Source: Edwardsiella hoshinae NBRC 105699 = ATCC 33379 (GTDB lineage Bacteria; Pseudomonadota; Gammaproteobacteria; Enterobacterales; Enterobacteriaceae). From it: a DNA stretch of 64,000 nt. The translations under genes were made by a program, and so were the position numbers. The DNA is taken from NCBI RefSeq assembly GCF_000474215.1, contig NZ_BAUC01000013.1:26597-90596 (forward strand), given 5' to 3'. Shown piece after piece: positions 58,737 through 64,000 of this stretch (the first letter of the stretch is position 1; each line of letters opens with the position of its first letter). The notes beneath the pieces are model-generated. The model did no database searches, was not told where the DNA came from, and worked only from the letters and a program-made list of their open reading frames with translations.

Positions 58737-58773
58737 GCGGTCACATTTTGCGCCATGCAGGCGTTGTGACCGC
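58737..58773. other. Long inverted repeat between the regulator and nanA
   Basis: GCGGTCACA (58737-58745) and TGTGACCGC (58765-58773) form perfect 9-bp arms; GCGCC/GGCG extends pairing in the 19-base middle. No T-run follows. The TCACA and TGTGA halves recall CRP but the spacing (19) is wrong, so it may be a protein site or a weak transcript end. Confidence 0.5.
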
Positions 58774-58810
58774 GCGCGACGGTTGCCTCGGCATCATGCA
58801 CGGTCTAATA

Positions 58811-58826
58811 TGGAGCAAAACTCCAT
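58811..58826 (+). promoter_or_regulatory. TGGAG-type dyad upstream of nanA (candidate NanR operator)
   Basis: TGGAGCAAAACTCCAT matches the two sites before nanM at 12-13 of 16 positions and is the most symmetric of the three (ATGGAG/CTCCAT arms). It ends 44 bp before the nanA ATG, where a repressor would block transcription. Confidence 0.7.
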
Positions 58827-58870
58827 CGTAAAACACCCAACGATAAAACCGCTCCAACAAGGAGGCTGGA

Positions 58871-59761
58871 ATGAAAAAGCTAACAGGTTTGATCGCCGCG
58901 CCACACACCCCCTTCCAGGTCGACGGCAGCGTTAATTACCCGGTGATCGATCAGATCGCCGCCCACCTGATCAATAGCGGCGTGACCGGCGCCTACGTGC
59001 TCGGCACCACCGGCGAGGGCATCCACTGCTCGGTCGAGGAACGAATGCGCATCGCCGAACGCTGGGTGGCGGCCAGCCAGGGTAAGTTAGATCTGATCAT
59101 CCACACCGGCGCTCTGAGCATCGCCGACTCACTCACCCTGGCGCGCCACGCCAACACCTTGGAGATCATGGCCACCTCGGTCATCGGCCCCTGCTTCTTC
59201 AAGCCCAACAACGTAGACGATCTGGTCGAGTATTGCCGTCTGATCGCCGCCGCCGCGCCGGATAAAGGCTTCTACTACTACCACTCCACGATGTCTGGCC
59301 TCAATATCGACATGGAGCGTTTTCTCTTGCACGCCGCCGATCGCATCGCCAACCTGAGTGGAATGAAATTCAATGCCAGCGATATGTATGAGTATCAGCG
59401 CTGTCTCCGCGTCGATCACGGCCGCTTCGACATCCCATTTGGCGTCGACGAATTCATGCCCGCGGGGTTAGCCTGTGGCGCCACCAGCGCGGTCGGTAGC
59501 ACCTATAACTATGCGGCGCCGCTCTATCTGCGCCTGATGGCGAGCTTCCAGCGGGGCGATATGCAAGATGTCGCCCGCTGCATGGATAAGGTTATCGCCA
59601 TCATTCGCGTCCTGGTGGAATATGGTGGCGTCGCCGCGGGTAAGGTCGCCATGCAACTGCACGGTATCGACGTCGGCGATCCCCGCCGCCCGTTGCGTCC
59701 GTTGAACGCGCAACAGAAAGCCGATGCCCTCGCCAAGCTACAGGCCATTGCGTGGGAGTAG
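58871..59761 (+). CDS. nanA: N-acetylneuraminate lyase
   Basis: 296 residues of the DHDPS/NAL (beta/alpha)8 family. It splits Neu5Ac to ManNAc and pyruvate in the cytoplasm. GTTGEGIHCSVEE (carboxylate-binding TTGE) is at about 46-58, the catalytic Tyr in FYYYHSTMSGL near 136-146 and the Schiff-base Lys in GMKFNASDM near 164-172. The N-terminus MKKLTGLIAAPHTPF matches the Haemophilus/Vibrio-type lyases more than the E. coli enzyme. It starts at ATG 58871 with AAGGAGG upstream. The NanE and NanK genes that normally follow are not in the window. Confidence 0.93.
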   Translation: MKKLTGLIAAPHTPFQVDGSVNYPVIDQIAAHLINSGVTGAYVLGTTGEGIHCSVEERMRIAERWVAASQGKLDLIIHTGALSIADSLTLARHANTLEIMATSVIGPCFFKPNNVDDLVEYCRLIAAAAPDKGFYYYHSTMSGLNIDMERFLLHAADRIANLSGMKFNASDMYEYQRCLRVDHGRFDIPFGVDEFMPAGLACGATSAVGSTYNYAAPLYLRLMASFQRGDMQDVARCMDKVIAIIRVLVEYGGVAAGKVAMQLHGIDVGDPRRPLRPLNAQQKADALAKLQAIAWE

Positions 59762-59765
59762 TGCG

Positions 59766-60404
59766 TTATCCGTTATCAGCCAGTTGCCGGCTCAACTGGG
59801 CGGCCGCCAATAGCGGCAGCAGCAGCACGATGAAGCCAAACAGCGCGAAGCGGGCGGTCAACACGCCGCCTAACAGCGCTCCGGCGACAAAACCGAGGAT
59901 CCCGGCAAACAGCGTCCAGCGCAGCGCACGCTCCTGCGCATGGCAGCCGTTCGCGAGACTGTTGATCAGCGACGTCGACATCCCGGTGATGTAGGTGGAA
60001 TGAACCTTGGCGCTACGTAGGCTCTGGATGACACCATTCTGTAGCCCGAGCGCCAGTGCCTGTAGCAAGATGAAGCCGGCACTACTGCCCAGTTGCCATA
60101 GACCGCATCCCGCCAACATCAACAGCGCTTGCCAGCACAACAGCGGCGCGATATGTCGCGGGGCGTTATCCGTCTGGTGGCGTAGACGCCAGCAGCTACC
60201 GAAGAAGGTGCCCGCCAGGAAACAGCATAAGGCGATGGTGCAGTAACCCAGCGTCAGCCAGTGTCCCTGGGCCAGGTAGATCATCGCCAACACGGCATTA
60301 CCGGTGATATGGCCGGTAAAGGTGGTCAATAAAACAAAGCTACCGGCATCGGCGAAACCGCCGACCAAGGTAAGTAATAACAGCACCGCAAAACGCTTAT
60401 CCAT
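59766..60404 (-). CDS. DUF1275 (YoaK-type) membrane protein
   Basis: 212 residues with six predicted helices. The DUF1275 pattern is visible: VGGFADAGSFVLLTTFTGHITGN at 13-35 and GLQNGVIQSLRSAKVHSTYITGMSTSLIN near 127-155. ATG 60404 was chosen as the start because GGGAG lies upstream; the open frame extends 34 codons further without an RBS. Function is unknown. It is inserted in opposite orientation between nanA and nanS and is probably unrelated to sialic acid. Confidence 0.82.
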   Translation of the reverse strand: MDKRFAVLLLLTLVGGFADAGSFVLLTTFTGHITGNAVLAMIYLAQGHWLTLGYCTIALCCFLAGTFFGSCWRLRHQTDNAPRHIAPLLCWQALLMLAGCGLWQLGSSAGFILLQALALGLQNGVIQSLRSAKVHSTYITGMSTSLINSLANGCHAQERALRWTLFAGILGFVAGALLGGVLTARFALFGFIVLLLPLLAAAQLSRQLADNG

Positions 60405-60555
60405 TCCCCGCTCCCGCTGGCGCACGCCGCCGCCCATTGAGCGGGCGCACTTCCCTATAGCATAGCCGATGGCGCGGGGAAAACGGATAGCGCGGTGCGA
60501 CGGCAAACCGGTTCACCGGCCGCCGTCTCAAGCGACCCGGAAGAGGAGAGCGCCA

Positions 60556-61599
60556 ATGATGACTCGCCCGACATGCGCCGTCGATGCTTGCGCCGCGCAG
60601 AAGCACACGCCGCCGCGCTATTACTATGTGCTGCCTATCGCCGGGCAGTCGAATGCGATGGCCTACGGCGAAGGAATACCGCTGCCCTACACCCTGGATG
60701 CGCCCCATGAGCGCATTAAGCAGCTGGCCCGCCGTGCCACGGTGACCCCCGACGGACCACCTTGCCATTACAATCAGGTGATCGCGCTGGATCACTGCCC
60801 ACACGATGTGCAAGACATGAGTGGCTTCCACCATCCACATGCCGATCTGCGGCGCGGCGAGTATGGCTGTGTCGCCCAGGCGCTGCATATCGGCAAGAAG
60901 CTGCTGCCCTACCTGCCTGCCGAGGCGGGACTCCTGATCGTGCCGTGCGCTCGGGGCGGTTCCGCCTTCACTCAGGGAGAACACGGTAGCTATCATCCCG
61001 CGCACGGCGCGACGGCGGATGCCTGTCGCTGGGGGGTAGCGACACCGCTCTACCGGGATCTATGCGATCGGACGCGGGCCGCGTTGCGCCATAACCCGGC
61101 CAACCGTCTGCTGGCGGTGATCTGGATGCAGGGTGAGTTTGACCTGACCAGCGCAGATTACGCCCGTCACCCCGCCTTGTTCCAAGCCATGGTCGCCCGT
61201 TTCCGTCACGATATGGCCGATACGGCAGCGCAGCAGGCCGGAGGAGCGACCCAGGCGGTGCCCTGGATCTGCGGCGATACCTGCACGTATTGGCAGACGA
61301 CCTACCCGCTACAGTACGCGGCGATCTATGGTGCCTATCGACGCTGCCCGTTGCCTGGGGTACATTTCGTCCCCTTGATGTACGACGCGCAGGGCAAGGC
61401 CACCCCGAGCAATGCGCCGGCTGACGATCCCGATATCCCGGCGGCGCACTACTACGGCGCCGCCTCCCGCGATGCGACAAACTGGACCACCGCGTTACGC
61501 GCCGCCCACTTCAGCGCGCCGGCTCGGCGTACGCTGATCCCCGAACGCTTGGTTGCCGCCATCCTGCGCCACAGCGCGCTCCAGCCCGCCAAGGTCTGA
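60556..61599 (+). CDS. nanS: Sialate O-acetylesterase NanS-type
   Basis: 347 residues, an SGNH-type esterase close to E. coli NanS (326 aa), which removes O-acetyl groups from Neu5,9Ac2 before catabolism. Block I PIAGQSNAMAYGEG contains the nucleophile Ser (about residue 31), then HCPHDVQDM, VPCARGGSAFT, IWMQGEFDL and NWTTALRAAHFS with the catalytic His. ATG 60556 was chosen with GAGGAG upstream. No clear signal peptide is present. It is divergent from the DUF1275 gene and convergent with the molybdate ABC genes. Confidence 0.9.
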   Translation: MMTRPTCAVDACAAQKHTPPRYYYVLPIAGQSNAMAYGEGIPLPYTLDAPHERIKQLARRATVTPDGPPCHYNQVIALDHCPHDVQDMSGFHHPHADLRRGEYGCVAQALHIGKKLLPYLPAEAGLLIVPCARGGSAFTQGEHGSYHPAHGATADACRWGVATPLYRDLCDRTRAALRHNPANRLLAVIWMQGEFDLTSADYARHPALFQAMVARFRHDMADTAAQQAGGATQAVPWICGDTCTYWQTTYPLQYAAIYGAYRRCPLPGVHFVPLMYDAQGKATPSNAPADDPDIPAAHYYGAASRDATNWTTALRAAHFSAPARRTLIPERLVAAILRHSALQPAKV

Positions 61600-61619
61600 G
61601 GCGAGCCCCCTCGGACGGC

Positions 61620-62240
61620 TCAATCGCCAGGAAGCAGGCGCCCCTGCTGCAAACGGTAGCCGCCGTCGGCCAACGCCGCGATCTCGCGCGGCTCGTGGCT
61701 GACCAACAGTAACGTCAGGGCGCGGCGGCGCTGCACCTGACGCAACGCCTGCCACAAACGGCGCCGCAACGGCCAATCCAGGCTGGAGAACGGCTCGTCC
61801 AATAACAGCAGTGCCGGCGCACTCACCAGCGCGCGCGCCAACGCCACTCGTTGCTGCTCACCGCCGGACAGCTGTCCCGGATAGCGCCGCGCCAGATGGT
61901 CAACCTCCAAGGCATGCAACACCTCACGTCGGGGCTCGGCCTGGCGCGCCTGCCCGGCGGCGAACTGCGCCAGCGTTAGATTCTGCTCCACGGTGAGAAA
62001 GGGAAAGAGATATAAGCGTTGATTGAGATGGCGGCAGGGGCGGCGCCAGGCCGGCAGTCCGTCGACGCACTGGCCGGCGATCGCGACCCGACCGCGGTAG
62101 GGGAGATGACCGGCGATGGCGCGCAATAGCGTGGTTTTGCCACTGCCCGAAGCCCCCGCAATGGCGGTACAGCATCCGGCGGGCGCCGTTAGGCTTATCT
62201 CCCGCAATATGGCGCACTGTAGCCCTTCAACATGCAGCAT
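61620..62240 (-). CDS. Molybdate-type ABC transporter ATP-binding protein, short (no TOBE domain)
   Basis: 206 residues of ABC ATPase only: Walker A GASGSGKTT near 28-36, Q-loop HLNQRLYLFPFLTVEQNL, signature LSGGEQQRVALARAL, Walker B LLLLDEPFSSLD and switch His in VSHEPRE. ModC proteins normally carry a further ~130-residue TOBE domain that senses molybdate; it is absent. ATG 62240 lies 14 bases inside the 3' end of the permease gene, behind AGGAGG, so the two are coupled. The other genes and a ModE-like box suggest molybdate or tungstate. Confidence 0.87.
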   Translation of the reverse strand: MLHVEGLQCAILREISLTAPAGCCTAIAGASGSGKTTLLRAIAGHLPYRGRVAIAGQCVDGLPAWRRPCRHLNQRLYLFPFLTVEQNLTLAQFAAGQARQAEPRREVLHALEVDHLARRYPGQLSGGEQQRVALARALVSAPALLLLDEPFSSLDWPLRRRLWQALRQVQRRRALTLLLVSHEPREIAALADGGYRLQQGRLLPGD

Positions 62241-63015
62241 GTCGTCCCTCCTCGGCGCGCGGGCGTATCCCATGCAGCACCAGTAGCAGCAGAAACGCCA
62301 GCAGGATCAGCAGCAGCGCGCAGCCGACGGCGGCGGAGAAATCCCCTCCGGCGATGTTAAGATACACCGCGATCGGTAGGGTCTCGGTCTTCATCCGCGT
62401 CGCCCCCGCCAACATCAGGGTCGCGCCGAACTCCCCTAACGCTCGCGACAACGCCAGCACCGCCCCGCTCACCAGGGCGCGCCACACCAACGGGATCTCC
62501 ACCAACAGAAAGGTAGCCAACGGTGCCAGTCCCAGGTTGTGTGCCGTCTCCAGCCAGGTGCGATCGATGCCAGCCAGCGCCGCGCTGGCACTGCGTAACA
62601 GGATGGCGCTGGCGACATAGGTCTGCGCGATGACAATACCCAATGGCGAAAACAGGCGCTGGGCCATGGCCGGCCACCAGCTACCCACCACGCCTTGCTG
62701 CCCCAATAACAGCAACAGACCGATCCCGATCACCAGCGGCGGCGTCACCAGCGGGAGATCGAGCAGCAGATTGAGCCAACGCTTACCCGGCAGTTCGAGG
62801 CGCACCAGCGCCCAGGCCGCCGGTAAAGCGAGTAGGCAAGCCAACAGCAACGACACTAGGGCGCTGCTCAACGAGAGAGCGACGGCAAAACGGATCTCCT
62901 CATCGCGCAGCAATCGGGTCAGCGTCGTCGCCTCAATCTGCCCCACAAGCGCGGCCAACGAGCCGGCGATGAACAGCAACAGGATCACTAGCGGCACCAG
63001 CGCCAAGATACGCAT
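62227..63015 (-). CDS. modB: Molybdate-type ABC transporter permease
   Basis: 262 residues with about 5-6 membrane helices and the ABC permease EAA-like loop SRALGEFGATLMLAGATRMKTETLPIAVYLN near 200-230, characteristic of ModB. PLVTPPLVIGIGLLLLLG is another shared stretch. It starts at ATG 63015, 6 bp after modA, and overlaps the ATPase gene by 14 bases. It forms the inner-membrane channel for the anion delivered by the binding protein. Confidence 0.88.
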   Translation of the reverse strand: MRILALVPLVILLLFIAGSLAALVGQIEATTLTRLLRDEEIRFAVALSLSSALVSLLLACLLALPAAWALVRLELPGKRWLNLLLDLPLVTPPLVIGIGLLLLLGQQGVVGSWWPAMAQRLFSPLGIVIAQTYVASAILLRSASAALAGIDRTWLETAHNLGLAPLATFLLVEIPLVWRALVSGAVLALSRALGEFGATLMLAGATRMKTETLPIAVYLNIAGGDFSAAVGCALLLILLAFLLLLVLHGIRPRAEEGRHAAC

Positions 63016-63021
63016 CCTGCG

Positions 63022-63768
63022 TTACTCCGCCAACGGCAAATAGCCACGCGCGGTAAATGCCGCGATCCCGGCGGGTGAAGCGAAGTAATCCGCCAGGGCG
63101 CGCGCAGCCTGCGGCGCCGCGCTGCTCTTCAGCACGGCGATGGTGGCGACCTCTTGCGGCACGCCGGGCGGTGTCGGCAGCAGACGCAACTGATCGCGGT
63201 GGCGCATCGCATCCGCTCGGCCAATCACCGCCGCATCCACGTCGCCGTTCAGCACATACAGCAACAGCTGTTTAATCGTCGTCGCCTGCACCGTCACCTT
63301 AGCGCGCAATGCCGGCCCCACACCGCTGGCCGTCAACAAGGCATCACCGCTGCGCCCCAAGGCGATGGCCTGTGGATCGCCCATACCGATCGTCAACGGG
63401 CTCTGCGCCAACTGCGCCAAGCTGGCCACCCGGCCCGGACTGGCGCGGCGCACCACCATCACCGGCGTATGCAACACCAGCGGTGCAGAGAAGGCGATGC
63501 GATCCTGAGCGCGTAGACGCTCGACATAGTCGGCCGAGCCGGGGAGAAACAGATCGCCCGCCTGGGTCAAGTTAATCCGGGTCAACAATTGCCCGGAACC
63601 GCCATATTCGATCGTTACCCGGTGGCCACTCTGCCGCTCGAAGGCGGCGACCACCGCCTCGACCGGCTCGCGCAGCCCGGCTCCGGCATACAGATGCAAT
63701 TCCGCCGCTGTCGCCAACGCGCTCCACCCGCACAGCAGTGCGATCCCCATCGTTCTTACCCAGCCCAT
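63022..63768 (-). CDS. modA: Molybdate-type periplasmic binding protein
   Basis: 248 residues with a Sec signal peptide (about 1-21, cleavage after ATAA). ELHLYAGAGLREPVEAVVAAFERQSGHRVTIEYGGSGQLLTRI is the N-terminal fold of ModA-like proteins; DLFLPGSADYVERL, YVLNGDVDAAVIGRADAM and EVATIAVLKSS follow. It should bind molybdate or tungstate. ATG 63768 lies behind AGAGGGA. A ModE-like dyad lies 36-59 bp upstream and a variable 8-bp repeat further on. The sequence is closer to the ModA than to the WtpA group, though that cannot be settled by eye. Confidence 0.86.
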   Translation of the reverse strand: MGWVRTMGIALLCGWSALATAAELHLYAGAGLREPVEAVVAAFERQSGHRVTIEYGGSGQLLTRINLTQAGDLFLPGSADYVERLRAQDRIAFSAPLVLHTPVMVVRRASPGRVASLAQLAQSPLTIGMGDPQAIALGRSGDALLTASGVGPALRAKVTVQATTIKQLLLYVLNGDVDAAVIGRADAMRHRDQLRLLPTPPGVPQEVATIAVLKSSAAPQAARALADYFASPAGIAAFTARGYLPLAE

Positions 63769-63803
63769 GTTGTCCCTCTCTTAGCGCAAGCTGCTTCGTC
63801 AAT

Positions 63804-63827
63804 CGCTATATATGTAAATATATTACG
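63804..63827. promoter_or_regulatory. ModE-like operator upstream of the molybdate ABC operon
   Basis: CGCTATATATGTAAATATATTACG is an imperfect 24-bp dyad with CG-N-TATAT and ATAT-NA-CG arms, the pattern of E. coli ModE sites. It lies 36 bp before the modA start, where a molybdate-bound repressor would block transcription. Confidence 0.7.
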
Positions 63828-63914
63828 ATAATTCGACAACGACCAAACCGGGGCAACGTGATCACCATCGACCTTTTCCCGCCATAGGCTCCCGGGCTAC
63901 TCGCCCCGTCCACA

Positions 63915-64000
63915 GGGCAGCAGGGCAGCAGGGCAGCAGGGCAGCAAGGCAGCAAGGCAGCAAGGCAGCAAGGCAGCAAGGCAGCAAGGCAGCAAGGCAG
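63915..64000 (+). repeat. 8-bp tandem repeat, at least 10.75 copies, open at window end
   Basis: Four copies of GGGCAGCA (63915-63946) are followed by six copies of AGGCAGCA and a partial seventh reaching base 64000. Copies are perfect within each block. The array lies 147 bp upstream of modA and continues beyond the window, so total length is unknown. Confidence 0.93.

Overview
The window reads as chromosome from a fairly GC-rich member of the Enterobacterales. Gene content and protein similarity fit Hafniaceae, most likely Edwardsiella; that is an inference from recalled sequences, not a database match. The backbone is the conserved ispA-dxs ... pgpA-thiL-nusB-ribH-ribD-nrdR ... secF-secD-yajC-tgt-queA-acpH ... 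malZ-proY-brnQ block known from E. coli, interrupted by several accessory segments.

Layout. 1-2133: end of ispA and dxs (isoprenoid precursors). 2277-6386: a more AT-rich nucleoside-salvage cassette (MHS-type transporter, LacI-type regulator, nucleoside hydrolase) between two copies of a 40-bp repeat, with twin LacI-type operators before its first gene. 6598-10770: pgpA, thiL, nusB, ribH, ribD, nrdR on the minus strand. 11132-13809: a C-S lyase/aminotransferase and an amino-acid permease. 13882-24201: two paralogous old-yellow-enzyme-type reductases fused to FAD/NAD domains, two short-chain dehydrogenases, two EthD-domain proteins, an OFA-type transporter and a sigma-54 activator. Two divergent -24/-12 promoters around one dyad link them into what looks like an undescribed pathway for reducing or dehydrogenating a cyclic substrate. 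24252-31545: secF, secD, yajC, tgt, queA, then acpH and a 2-Cys peroxiredoxin. 31614-34931: malZ with MalT-box-like sites, and ybdG. 35063-36060: a small secreted orphan and remnants of IS3-type and IS200-type elements with an 8-bp tandem repeat. 36283-39135: proY and brnQ.

39810-48666: a cyclic-di-GMP neighbourhood (a degenerate YfgF, YfgG, an MgtE-like protein, DgcE) followed by the Hsp70-like YegD. 49275-53703: plaP, a molybdate-binding Mop protein, a YghW-family protein, a zinc-ribbon protein, yjjG and an orphan. 54131-61599: sialic-acid use (nanM epimerase, NanC/KdgM-type porin, SSS transporter, RpiR regulator, nanA lyase, nanS esterase). Three copies of a TGGAG-type dyad plus a CRP-like site suggest a NanR/CRP regulon. 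61620-63768: a molybdate-type ABC transporter with a short ATPase and a ModE-like box. An 8-bp tandem repeat (about 10.75 copies) runs off the window end.

I saw no rRNA, tRNA, CRISPR array or intact transposon. Promoter, operator and terminator calls were made by eye.
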